From: Pomphorhynchus laevis
Taxonomy: Eukaryota; Acanthocephala; Palaeacanthocephala; Echinorhynchida; Pomphorhynchidae
Assembly: GCA_012934845.2 (NCBI GenBank)
Contig: WNNJ02003677.1
Coordinates: 124,001 to 188,000, forward strand
Direction: 5' to 3'
Length of the DNA stretch: 64,000 nt
Every line of letters begins with the position of its first letter. The first letter of the stretch is position 1. Positions 25,071-35,389 of this stretch are shown one piece after another. Below the pieces are notes generated by a model, which ran no database searches, had not been told where the DNA came from, and saw only the letters and a program-made list of their open reading frames with translations. A program made the position numbers and the translations under genes.

Positions 25071-25136
25071 ATAAAATACCTCCTTGTAATTCAATTAAAA
25101 GATTCAATGATGAAAAAGAACAAAACAGTGATAGCG
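25071..25136 (+). CDS. IF tail cassette exon C (66 nt, phase 1-1)
   Basis: The acceptor is TTTTAATTTTATAG and the donor GCG|GTAATA. It codes DKIPPCNSIKRFNDEKEQ and a few more residues when joined to cassette B (junction codon GAT). Symmetric and in frame. The long intron that follows (6.1 kb) holds the antisense LINE. Confidence 0.55.
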
Positions 25137-25199
25137 GTAATAGTTTTATAATTTTGAACATTTTATATTCATTTAATTTTAAGCACTTAACATTTAATA

Positions 25200-25850
25200 C
25201 TATTTTTATTTGCATAACATCAATTTAATATTAAATTTTAATAATATAATTTAAAATTAACTATATTAATTTTCTTAATATAATTATAAATTAATTCAAT
25301 TACATAGAGACTTATTTGAATATTCGGAAGTTTTTATTTTAAAAGAAAAAATGTTCGTGCATACCATATTAAATGAAATTATCAGAATAAAATTATTAAT
25401 CATATTAGAATAAAATTATTAATTAAGAACAAAAGTTTAACAAAATTATAATTAAAATATAAACTTTAGTTTTTATAATATCTTTCCATGTTAAACTGTA
25501 GTCCATGTTAATAATCGGCAGCTTATCTGCACATAACTGTCCTATAAGTTTCACTTTATATGTTTTCCTTTTTCATATATCTGCTTGTACCTCCATAATT
25601 TGAAATTTAAATGTATGACGTACCGTGACTCAAACAGATGCATAATTTGCTCTTTTCGCTTTGATGTTTGCTCGCCGATTAGATAGCTTATCTCTTAAAT
25701 CCCTACCCGTTTCTTCAACACTTTGTACAGTTTAAAGATAAAGATATCTTAAATAACAAAACTTAGTGTTATATAACAACTAAAAAATAAAATAAAAAGG
25801 AACTTGTATCGAAAATACAGGAATGAAAAATTTAGCTAATGAGTCGCGAT
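25200..25850. other. AT-rich intron sequence
   Basis: No exon or element recognised up to the 3' end of the antisense LINE. Confidence 0.5.
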
Positions 25851-25989
25851 TCAGGTCTTCACAAATCTTTAAGGCCTCAGGTCCAGCAGGATCTGAGCCC
25901 CCAGTCAATCTAACACGCCGCCCTTCGACTGAACCACTCGGGGTCTTTCACCTCCCAAATAATCCAATCAAGGCGGACGATGCTTGGTA

Positions 25990-28326
25990 ATCGCAAGATG
26001 AGGAGCTTAAGAAATCTTAGTCTTTGCTTAGTGGGACGTCATGTAGAAAAAAAGACTAATCCCGAGATAGCCCAAGTACCCCAGAGGCGCACTTGGGTTT
26101 TCTCTTTCAATGACAGATGTTGGGCCCGTTTCAGGGCCCATCTAGCTTTCTTCAGGATACGTTTTAGTCTATCCAGGTCAGCTTTTGCTGACCAGTTCAC
26201 CGTAATGGTGAACCCCAGGTATCTTACTCGACTTGTGAAGGTAGGGAGTGGTTGATTAGTCAGGATGGAAGTTAGAGCAAAGAGTGCTCATCTCTTTAGT
26301 TTTTTCCTTGTCGCAGGAGCGCCATGAAAGACAACCACCTGCGATTTGTAGGAGTTTAAAACAAGGTTGTACAAGGGCAGCTGATCATTTAATCTAGTAA
26401 AGAAACGGCTGATGTTAGAGACTACATCTTTGCACCTGCGTCCAGAGAACAGGGCTGTGGTATCATCAGCGTATACCACAAGATGTTGATCGCGTTTGAA
26501 TTTTTTGTAGAGTTCAATAGAGGCAGCAAGATACAAGATTGGAGAAAGTGGGGAGCCTTGAGGCACACCTGTAATAGGGTAGAACTGACGTGCATCTGGG
26601 TCGTCTTCATAGAAGAATCGCTTTGTGTACAGCAATATTTCCACCCTGTTAACAACTCTCGCAGGCAACCCGAGGGACCTGAGAGAAGTGATAACAAAAG
26701 GGATGGAAATGCGGTCAAAAGCAGCCGAAAAGTCAAGAAAGACAGCCACAGCAAGCTGATGACTGTTATCTTGACAAAACTGTTGCACTTCACCTATTGC
26801 TGAATGGACCGAGCGATCTTTTACATACCCATGAAAACCTGGTGGGATTAAATTTTGCGACTTAGATGGTCGCGGATTTTACGCGTAAGCGCTTTTTCGT
26901 AAATGGATATGAGGGAATTTTGAATTGAAATAGGCCGCAGATCTTTTGGACATGTAATCGACTTCTTTTTAAATAAAAATACTCGACGGCTAATATTAAT
27001 GTTGGCAATGTCAGACGGGGAGGCTAATAGCATTGTTATGGCGACTTCCTTTCTCTGACTATATGTCAAAAGCCTACAGACACGAGTGGAGAGTGGCGCG
27101 TGGGTTCTGAAGGTACCTGGGAGATAAGTCCCTAAAAATCCCAACTACTTATAGTTGCGACTATAAGTCCCAACAGATAAGTCCCTACTCCTAAAGTCAC
27201 ACCAAGGCGGGAGTGACTCCATAATTGTGTAGGGATAGTGACTCATCCAAAACTTTATCAAGGCCTATTCTACCAATCCAGCCTAAAGCTATATCCTTCC
27301 AACAGACAAACTTCTCCTTTTTGAATTTCTTCCAGAAGGAAGACTGAGAAGGGCTAAGGCGAGAAATGATTGCCTTATCCCTACTCAGCTGGAACCTATA
27401 TCTGGTGCTCCAGTATTCGTTCGAGAGGGCTTGCCTGGCGGAAACAGAGAGATTAGTAAGATGTAGCATTTTAGCTAGGACCTTGAGTTTGATGGAGTGG
27501 GATTGTATATGCGACCTTTATAGGTAGTCGATAGTATCGCGGTAGCTTGCGAAGAGAGGTAGGTATTAAATTCGGTCAAACTCTCATTCCCAATTCGGGG
27601 GAAGAGTTGGATAGCTGCCTGAAAGAAGGCCACCCTGATGGGATCAAAGTGGAACCTTCTCCTCAGCAACGTATCTTCCTCTAACCTCCAACGAATTAGG
27701 TCATGAGAGGTGGTCTGTTGTTGGCGCGACTGCTCAGTACAGATGGGTTTCAACAACCACGTCTTTTGAAGCAGTAATATGTCGAGGAGTGAATTAGTTG
27801 TTGAGCAATGAAAAGTGGGGGAAGGTGGTTTGTGAATAAGATAGTCGATCCTGGCTCTGCGGTTTGCAGCATTAATTCAACGACCAGTTCTGTCGTTGAA
27901 GTCACCAAGTAACATGTCATAGCCACTACCTAATATACCATCCAGAAGGTCACGGTTATTGTGAATTTCTCCTGGCCGTATAATATTGGCTATACTGATG
28001 CATTTACCGTTCTTACGAAGTGATATAGCCAAACAAGATAGGGCTGGACAAGAATAGTTAAGAAGGAGGGAAGATCTTAACGAGGATTTAACTAAGGTTA
28101 AAAGACCTTGAGATGAAGAGGAGTGAGGAGGGGTTATATACGGAGTGAAGTGGGTGTATATATGCTGAGAGATAAATCGAGTAATGTCCTGAGGGATACG
28201 GATAAACCGCGTCTCCTGTAGGACTATAACATCTGCATCTCTACCAGATAAAAGGCTAAGGGCAGAAGCACCTCCCGAATTCCACTGAAGGATATTCAGT
28301 GAAAAAGGCTCTTGACTACTTTGCAT
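25990..28326 (-). pseudogene. LINE ORF2 (endonuclease and reverse transcriptase), decayed
   Basis: The endonuclease starts with LNILQWNSGGASALSLL, continues with ADVIVLQETRF and reaches LLGDFNDR before the first stop. The reverse transcriptase shows DLRPISIQN, VFLDFSAAFD (first catalytic Asp), GVPQGSPLSP and YADDTTAL (catalytic YADD). The frame is open in blocks at 27,877-28,326, 27,475-27,756, 27,197-27,469, 26,848-27,144 and 26,288-26,788, with shifts and stops between. The two catalytic motifs I can see survive, so decay is moderate. Confidence 0.85.
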
Positions 28327-28429
28327 TGTGTTAGTTTAGCTGGAAGGGGATTGCCACATCCTAGACAGAGCTAGTGGTGGAAGGATTGTCCCCTCCATCA
28401 CTAGCGCCGCCAAGAGTGGGTACTTGCCC

Positions 28430-29600
28430 CCGGGCATTATTCATCATTTCCCTTTGAGGCGCTTCTATTAATGCCCATAAGCATTTTGCCGATCTTTAAG
28501 GGGGAACGGCTTGGGCCGAAGCTCCTCGTTTCTTGGATTTCCGAGCCGACGCCCCTCTTTTATTTGTATCCCCATCGGTTGGAATTGTTATAACCGGATT
28601 GACGAACAGATTGGCAATTGTTTTCGCCACAAGCTCTTGTATTTCCTTTCTGAAATTTTCGATCTTCAGGTCCATAATTAACATAGACTCGCAGTCGAGG
28701 ATCTATATGCCGACTTGGCGAATGATTCAGGTGCTGATTGTGGAGCACGGAACTTTGCAAAATATTCCTTGAAGTGGGGGCACTTCCTTCCCCACGCAGG
28801 GTGAGCCCCGCCACAATTACAACACTTGATCCCATTAGAACAGGGAAGAGCTGAGTCAATCGCATTTCCCGCAGCTTGCTACCCCACTGCAGCTGGAGGC
28901 CCAGTGTCCCCATTTATGGCACCGGCTGCAATGCGGGTACGTAAACTCTTCTGTCGATATTAGTTTGAATTTGAGATTGAACCCCATGAACGGGTTGCAT
29001 TGTGATCTCTCGAGAATCTCTGCCTGCGCAATTGGGGCAGAACAGAATCTCACATTGATAGGAAGGCAATTACGGCCGGTAATTGAACGTATATTGTGGA
29101 TTTTTTAGGTTTTTGGTAATGTAGCCAAATCATTTTCTTCCATAGAGGGATGCAAGTTATTCATTTTTAACGTCGCAAGTATAGGTTTCTTTACAAACGT
29201 CGCAAAACTGCTGTAGTTTTGATCAAAGTAATTACCATAGTGGTCAAGAGTATCTTCTGACGCGAATGATATTTTCACAGAGCTCTCATAGTACTTAACA
29301 GAATTAAAGACTACTCTGTCGGGATATTTATTTGAAAAATCACGTAATAGTCTGTTATACAAGTAGTGTCTTTCTATTGGTTGCAATAGTGCAATAATGC
29401 CCAGGTCTTTTGTTTTGGGGATTGGGGGAAGTAATTCACTCTATCCTCCAACAGTAGAAACTCACTAACCTGCAATTGCGTCGTTCCAAAGTCTTCTTTA
29501 GCCATCATTTCCTTGATTCCAGCAGGAATTTCTATCGTTTGCTGTGTACTGCTTTTTTCAAAATTCTTTGATCGTCCGTCAATGCACTTTTTCATCAGTT
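28430..29600 (-). pseudogene. LINE ORF1 (gag-like, zinc-knuckle protein), decayed
   Basis: Coding remnants at 29,374-29,595, 29,105-29,386, 28,856-29,053 and 28,560-28,913 lie in shifting minus-strand frames. The third contains the CCHC knuckle CSRCHKWGHWASSC and the start of another (CGKCD). The next stretch, in a shifted frame, contains CGGAHPAWGRKCPHF. Three knuckles in a row are typical of ORF1 in R1, Jockey and I elements, where the protein packages the element RNA. At least three frame changes are present. Confidence 0.8.
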
Positions 29601-29849
29601 TGCTCTGTACAGTTTCCTAACTATACGATTCATGTAGTACAAGAATTTGCAATTTGTTTGATATTGCAATAGTCAATGCTAATACTCACGTTGCTTTTGC
29701 TGGCTTACAACAATCGATGTAATTAAAGTGGATTCATTTTTCGTTTAACTTGCTGTAAATGCATCGTTTTTCCTCTTAATCTACTTATAATGCGACAAGA
29801 ACGCAAAGATAATCGAAATGGTTCAACAAATAACATATCATTTCCTTGA

Positions 29850-30330
29850 TTTCAACACGTAGAGGAATTGGTTTCAGCTAACATTAAGCTACAAACGATA
29901 GCGTGCTCGAAATCGTTTGAGGAAAATAGCAAAGGAAAATATTATTTTCAAAATGTTGTATTTCCTCTACTTGTAATAGTTTAAGTAGATTTGATCACAA
30001 ATCTTGGTTATAAGGTAATACAATATAACTAATTTTCGCTGTATGTTTTTGTATTTACCAAAATATAAATTTTTATATATTAATAGCGTAATAATATTAA
30101 TTTCATGTTATAAATAACTGATCATGATCAATTTATTTTATTCAGAAAAAAATTAAAAAATTTAATTAGAAATATATCTATCCTGATCTGGATTTAAATT
30201 TTTAAATATCCAGGAACTATCAGGTATAGTTGAACGACAAAATTATTTTGATTTTCGCACAATTTAATCTTTTGAATGTTTTATTCAAAATTTGTCTCGC
30301 TGCAGAATTAATCAAAACATCAGCTTAATT
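29850..30330. other. AT-rich intron sequence
   Basis: No exon recognised between the LINE and the hairpin that follows. Confidence 0.5.
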
Positions 30331-30455
30331 TTATATTTTGTTAGCTACTGCTAGTATCATCAGAAAACACATTTTCGCTTTAGTTAATGAACAAATTGTA
30401 AGTTTATTTTCTGATGATGCCAACAGCAGTTAGCGAAATATAAAACAAAAATTAG
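30330..30455. repeat. Palindromic foldback, ~125 bp
   Basis: Left arm AATTTTATATTTTGTTAGCT onward to ATCATCAGAAAAC. The right arm is its imperfect reverse complement, from TTTTCTGATGATG to CGAAATATAAAACAAAAATT. The loop is about 28 nt. It has no coding content and resembles a small foldback or MITE. Confidence 0.7.
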
Positions 30456-30639
30456 TGTTTTATTGATCTTGCTATTAAATCGTAAAAAATTGCAAATTTA
30501 CTTAGTGGTATATAGTTTCTGCTAAGGGATTGAACATGAAAATTATTTTTATTTGAATAATGAAGCTAAGTTACTGAATTTCAATATAATATCATTACAC
30601 TATAATGTAAATTACGCATCCAAGGAAAGAAATTAAAAA

Positions 30640-30990
30640 AAATGAAAATAAAAATTAAAATAAAAAATTAAATTAATTTTTTATTTTAAAAAATTAAAAT
30701 AAAAAATGATTCTCAATATTTGAATAATTTTATTAATAAAGTAAAATTGTTTATTTTTTATAAAATATTAAAGTAATATTAATTATTAATTTTATATTAC
30801 TTATATTACTTATTTTAAATTATATTACCTTTTATTTATAATTAATTATTTTATTATTATAATTATGATAAAATTATGAAAAAATTATATGACACTTTTA
30901 TTTTATTATTTTTATTTATAATTATTTAGTCATTATTATATTTATTTTATAATTATATTAAATATGTAGACTCAGTTAGCTGAATTGATT
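30640..30990 (+). mobile_element. Penelope-type 3'-end fragment
   Basis: An AT-rich tract of the same character as the 3' region of the Penelope copies ends in ATGTAGACTCAGTTAGCTGA, the family's terminal motif (58,316). No internal GACCTC box or coding region is present, so only the outermost ~300 bp would remain. Confidence 0.45.
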
Positions 30991-31030
30991 TTATTATAAT
31001 AAAATCAATATTATATATTATTCTTCATTA

Positions 31031-31225
31031 GTCGGTTTGATATAATCCTCGTGTGGTTGTTTGAATCCTATCAGCATCACCGTACACTACAATCAGCGTG
31101 GGTGGACTTCATCAGCGGTGAGCCCACGCCTACATTTCCGCTGAACTCCTTGTCACCGAAATGCTGGTTTATATTTGGCTTATATACCAAATTACACAAC
31201 CACACGAGGATAATATCAAACCGAC
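31031..31225. mobile_element. Foldback/MITE-like element, ~30-bp inverted repeats
   Basis: GTCGGTTTGATATAATCCTC (31,031 on) is matched by its reverse complement ending at 31,225, about 30 bp with one mismatch. The ~135-bp centre carries a second small hairpin (GCGTGGG/CCCACGC). It ends 60 bp before cassette exon D, and its small open frames are not host coding sequence. Confidence 0.75.
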
Positions 31226-31284
31226 CACTGAAAGAGTACAACTCGAAAAAGTCAATGAATATTTACTTTTTTTAATTTTTATAG

Positions 31285-31365
31285 AAAATATAGAAATAGA
31301 AATCGACTTGTCTCAGCCAACTGATGAAACGAATACGTTTTCAAGTCAGACCAAAGATAAGAAAG
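31285..31365 (+). CDS. IF tail cassette exon D (81 nt, phase 1-1)
   Basis: The acceptor is TTTAATTTTTATAG and the donor AAG|GTATAG. It codes ENIEIEIDLSQPTDETNTFS and SQTKDKK. Note PTDETN, echoed by the ADETN of cassette A, which hints at exon duplication. Symmetric phase. A 47-nt intron leads to cassette E. Confidence 0.6.
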
Positions 31366-31412
31366 GTATAGCAAACAAAAAAATATTTTTATCTGGTATT
31401 TTTGTATTTTAG

Positions 31413-31517
31413 AATTGTACTGTCGCTATACTGCGACGAGCGTCGAAGTTGAAAATATGAAGATCGATCAAGATATTCTGGACGTGTCAAACAATTTATG
31501 CGAAAATACGACTGCAT
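31413..31517 (+). CDS. IF tail cassette exon E (105 nt, phase 1-1)
   Basis: The acceptor is TTTTTGTATTTTAG and the donor CAT|GTAATT. It codes ELYCRYTATSVEVENMKIDQ and a further 15 residues (DILDVSNNLCENTTA). It is the only cassette with several cysteines, and the only one whose last base is T, which still gives open junction codons with any later cassette. Confidence 0.55.
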
Positions 31518-31956
31518 GTAATTTATACTTCAAAAAATATTACAATGAAATACAATATTTAAAGACGTAGTTGTTAAATAATAATATAATATTGACATTG
31601 ATAATCAATTATATTGGCCTAACACGATAAGAGTTTTTTACATATTAAAAATATTGACGAACTGGTAGATTAGTGATTTTAAAAGTAAACGCAATAAATA
31701 TATCAAAGTCTTGAAACATTTGATTTATACCAATTAGTTACTCTGAGGATACCGTGAAAATTTAAACTTAAGACCAGAGTAACTTTCCCGGTCTGGAATA
31801 GTTATTTCAGAATTGCAAGTCATTGATGATCTTAACGCATGTGATTTATTCCAGAAAAGTACTGCAATTAAAATATTGTGCAGTATATAAATTCTTAATT
31901 ATCATTAATATAATTAGTTATTAATATTTATTTCTGTTATAATTACATTCGTGTGC

Positions 31957-32148
31957 CTGTTTTTTAGGCATTATTAATATTATCCACACAACGTTTCGGT
32001 CAATCACAGTAACGCTTTCCAGATATGACCATTTTCAAGATAAGTTACCCTTATCCTGAAAAGGGTCACTGTGATTGACCGAAAGTTGTTACAATTTACA
32101 CTAACAAATTTTTCTCGTGTGGATAATATTAATAATGCCTAAAAACAG
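31957..32148. mobile_element. Foldback element with ~40-bp inverted arms
   Basis: The left arm TAGGCATTATTAATATTATC continues into ACGTTTCGGTCAATCACAGT. The right arm is the reverse complement of both blocks, with a short insertion between them. The inner box GGTCAATCACAGT/ACTGTGATTGACC is perfect and is followed on the minus strand by GAAACG, as in a hammerhead, but no CTGATGA box is present. Confidence 0.7.
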
Positions 32149-32234
32149 ATTAATATTTATATTAAGTTGAAATACGACGTGGTAAATCTGAAAGAATTAA
32201 CTTTAATTTTTCAGTATTACACACGAACAGAAAA

Positions 32235-32410
32235 GTTTAAACCTGCATGTTCTTTTACACAGACACCTAGCCTCCAATGATACGTTTCGACCTTAGTCTA
32301 CTCATCACTACAGGGTGGTCTCATCAGTATGGCCCTGTAGATACACAACTTCCACAGTACTTAATCTTCAGTAAACCTCTGAAAGGAATTCACTATGCAC
32401 ACTTTGATTA
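32235..32410 (-). mobile_element. Hammerhead-bearing repeat, copy 1
   Basis: Shares AGTTTAAAC-TGCATG near one end and the block GATACGTTTCGACCTTAGTC with the longer copy at 41,700-42,000 in the same orientation, through to AAATTCA(C/T)TA. No coding sequence. It is probably a fragment of a Penelope terminal repeat or a retrozyme-like element. Confidence 0.55.
32276..32332 (-). ncRNA. Hammerhead-ribozyme-like motif
   Basis: The minus strand reads CTGATGA, GACC, a 24-nt loop region, GGTC, GAAAC, GTATC. Both invariant core boxes are intact and stem II (GACC/GGTC) is perfect. The cleavage triplet would be AUC. Stem I is not obvious from the immediate flanks, which may mean that the functional form pairs with a more distant strand or a second copy. 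Confidence 0.5.
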
Positions 32411-32636
32411 ACGTCATATTTCATATTAATTGACCGCTACCAATTGCTGTATTTATATAACGTATTAATTAATGTTAATTTTACATGCTTCTCCATACCA
32501 AATTTAAATCATAATTCTCTGAATTTCATGATATATATGGTGATACGGTGATTATGTTTGCCATTAAATTTTATTTCAGTACTCTTCATCTAGAACTGTG
32601 AGGATTTACATTTTATAAACACCATGTACATTACAG

Positions 32637-32666
32637 ATAAGACAATACATATTTTGCCTGAGACAA
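32637..32666 (+). CDS. IF tail cassette exon F (30 nt, phase 1-1)
   Basis: The acceptor is CATGTACATTACAG and the donor CAA|GTAAGA is the strongest in the gene. It codes about ten residues (YKTIHILPET after cassette E, DKTIHILPET after earlier ones). The small size makes chance a real possibility, but the phase fits the series. Confidence 0.4.
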
Positions 32667-32699
32667 GTAAGAAATTTAACGCTATAACTAATAAAATAG

Positions 32700-33470
32700 G
32701 CCAATAATATTGATTAAGGTCGAATTCTGATTTTACGGATGTTGATCTTAAAGATCTTAAATTTTAATTGTGATATATAGCATCAAACGCTTAAATTGTT
32801 AAATTGTAATTTTGCTTAACTCACACTTATTAGGAAACTAATTGTTTCCCAAGTTGATAACCGAAATGATCTTAACCACCGTATCAAGGCACATTAGTGT
32901 GCCGCGAAGAAGTTGTCATTTTGGGTTTAATGTTTGTAAGGGCAGGAGCTATTAAAAGATAAATATTTAAATTACTAATAATTCAATTTATATTAGTTTT
33001 AAACCGTTAATCTGAAATTTTGAAACTCGTTAAAATTTGGTGTTTTCATCTATGATAATTGATGTTTATAAATATTGCGATAAAATTTTCAAACACTAAA
33101 CCAATTAAATTAACAAATAAAACCAATAAAATAGACGTCTACTGAGTATCGGTAAAACGTATTGACAATTTTGTATTTTGAATGTATAAACACTTATCTG
33201 TAGAAAACCTTACAATATGTCTGATAAATTATTGGTAATTCTCTATAAGCATTTCTCGTTCTTTGTAGGATTAAGTATATATTTTATATCAAATGCATTA
33301 AATATACTTAATTAAAGAGCACCTTTGAATACTTAATGCTTGCGTCTAGCTTTCATTACTATTAGCGTTATATTGTTGCTCATTGAATCATAGAACAAAA
33401 AGCAAAACCACAAATGCAGCTTTCTTATGGAGATTAAATATTTTTATTAGCATAAATATATATATTTTTA
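32700..33470. other. AT-rich intron between cassettes F and G
   Basis: No exon or element recognised. Confidence 0.5.
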
Positions 33471-33477
33471 TAAACAG

Positions 33478-33531
33478 TATGGGACAACGACACTAACGAC
33501 CAGAGCAGTGATGTCGCTTGTGATCAATCAG
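33478..33531 (+). CDS. IF tail cassette exon G (54 nt, phase 1-1)
   Basis: The acceptor is TTTTTATAAACAG and the donor CAG|GTAAAT. It codes WDNDTNDQSSDVACDQS. The TNDQ element also occurs twice in the linker of the C2 exon, which ties this distant exon to the same gene. Symmetric phase; the last convincing cassette in the window. Confidence 0.55.
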
Positions 33532-33539
33532 GTAAATCA

Positions 33540-34785
33540 AGCACGTGTAATATGTATACTTGAATTTATCACATTTAGATTAAAGACTATTAATGGATGC
33601 GATAATGATGAGAATGAAATGTAACCTAAATTGTATTTGACTTCATTCAAATGACTTTAATTTTAAATAATTGATCTACCTCATTTCTTCATAAATTATG
33701 ATAAACATGTTTTTATCACTAGCAACGAATAAATTTTAAAATATTCTAAATATTACATTTTCGATTTTGTGGTGATATGATAAAACGTTGGAGGTTAAAT
33801 GCTTATTGAAATATTTCGATGTAATGTTAATTAAAATCAATAATTAAATGAAAATTGATAATTAATTTATGTTGATTAAATTATATAATTTATTTAAATA
33901 AATTAAATTCGTATAGGCTAGTAAGGGGATATCGGTAAGAATTTTAACTTACCTTAACTCATTGTGTAGGTGGTGCATATCATTATTTTTGATTTTAACC
34001 AAACGTAACATGAAAAAATTAGTATTACTTGTTGAATGCGTAAACACTTAGCAAACCCATACAAAATATTGATAAATCTATAAAATTATATAAATATATA
34101 AAATTAATATAATTTTAATAAATCTAAAAATAAATTCTGTTTATAAATGCGAGCGCATTCGAAAATAGTCAATTTTCGTTGCGTGGTGTTACTACTTTAA
34201 AGCTAAAAATATGTATCATATGATTTATAAAACATCATTTAATATTGATTAATATTTAAAATTTCTAAAAGATTAACAGTAATCTTTAAAATATTTTGAA
34301 TCAAATATTTACAAGGTTCTGAATTGAACAGAACGTATAGATTTTGTGATCATAACAATTTCGTAAACAGTAAATCTTCTTTAGTTGTCTTTTTGAAAGC
34401 ATGGGTGGCCAGTATCACCTAATTAGATATTGACTAAATGGAAATTACTAGAATTAAACGCTTTCTTTACATAACATTCAATATCGCATCGGTTTAAAGA
34501 TGGATATATGTGAAGCAAACAAAAACAATTTAGCTAATTATATCTTTTGACGATACAGATTCCATTCATGGTTTCTGATATACCAAAACATTGTATTCTC
34601 TGTGGCTAATTCGTGAAATCAAAATCCCGCAATATGTTTGTAAACGATGAAATTTGAATAAGAATTATTACTAAAAGCACTAAGTAAAATATTAGTAAAG
34701 ATATGTAATCTTAATTATCCAAATATTTGAAGTTTTTAAACATTATTTCAAATAATAATTATAATTATTATTTTAAATAATAATT
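33540..34785. other. AT-rich stretch without a gene
   Basis: No further cassette exon or element could be recognised here. Confidence 0.45.
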
Positions 34786-34789
34786 TACG

Positions 34790-35385
34790 ATTAATCATCG
34801 ATACGATTCATCATCGATAAAATTAATCATCGATAAGATTAACCGTTGATTAGATTTATCATCGATACAATTAATCAGCGATAAGATTAATATTGTCGAT
34901 AAAATTAATCACCGATAAGATTAATCATCGATAAAATTAATCAGCGATAAGATTAATCATCGATAAAATTAATCATCGATACGATTAATCATTGATTAGA
35001 TTTATCATCGATACAATTTATCCGCGATAAGATTAATCTTATCGATAAAATTAATCATCGATAAGATTAATCTTATCGATAAAATTAATCAAGGATGAGA
35101 TTAATCATCGATAAAATTAATCAGTGATGAGATTAATCATCGACAAAATTAATCATCGATAAAATTTATTATCGATAAAATTAATCATCGATAAAATTAA
35201 TCATCGATAAAATTAATCATCGATAAAATTAATCATCGATAAAATTAGTCATCGATAAAATTAATCAGCGATAAGATTAATCATCGATAAAATTAATAAT
35301 CGATAAGATCATCGATAAGATTAATCATCGATAAAATTTATCATCGATAAGATTAATCATCGATTAGGTTAACCATTGATAATAT
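34790..35385. repeat. ~15-bp minisatellite, about 40 units
   Basis: Units of the form ATCATCGATAAAATTA (15-16 bp, K or G at the AAAATT/AAGATT position) run for ~600 bp. Each contains the palindrome ATCGAT and a GATAA box. Variants AGCGATAAG and TTATCGATAA are interspersed, so higher-order units may exist. Confidence 0.95.
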
Positions 35386-35389
35386 TAAT

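Larger units (their letters stand above)
25858..29848 (-). mobile_element. Non-LTR retrotransposon (LINE, R1/Jockey-I type), nearly full length, decayed
   Basis: Minus-strand order: 5' UTR (29,848-29,600), gag-like ORF1 with zinc knuckles, apurinic-type endonuclease, reverse transcriptase, 3' end near 25,858. The 5' end is set by comparison with the window's right edge (63,832 onward), which carries the same 5' UTR. The 3' end is set by comparison with the copy ending near 49,680; both share GATCCT(G/A)C(C/T)GGACCTGAGG. About 4.0 kb long. It sits antisense in the intron between cassettes C and D of the IF gene and is broken by several frame changes and stops, so it cannot encode its proteins. 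Confidence 0.85.

Noticed and set aside
31051-31412. Two overlapping open frames of 74 and 83 codons as one small gene
   Set aside because: The first part is the interior of a foldback element; only the splice-bounded part 31,285-31,365 fits the IF cassette series.
34790-35385. CRISPR-like array
   Set aside because: Units are contiguous without spacers and the context is eukaryotic; it is a minisatellite.
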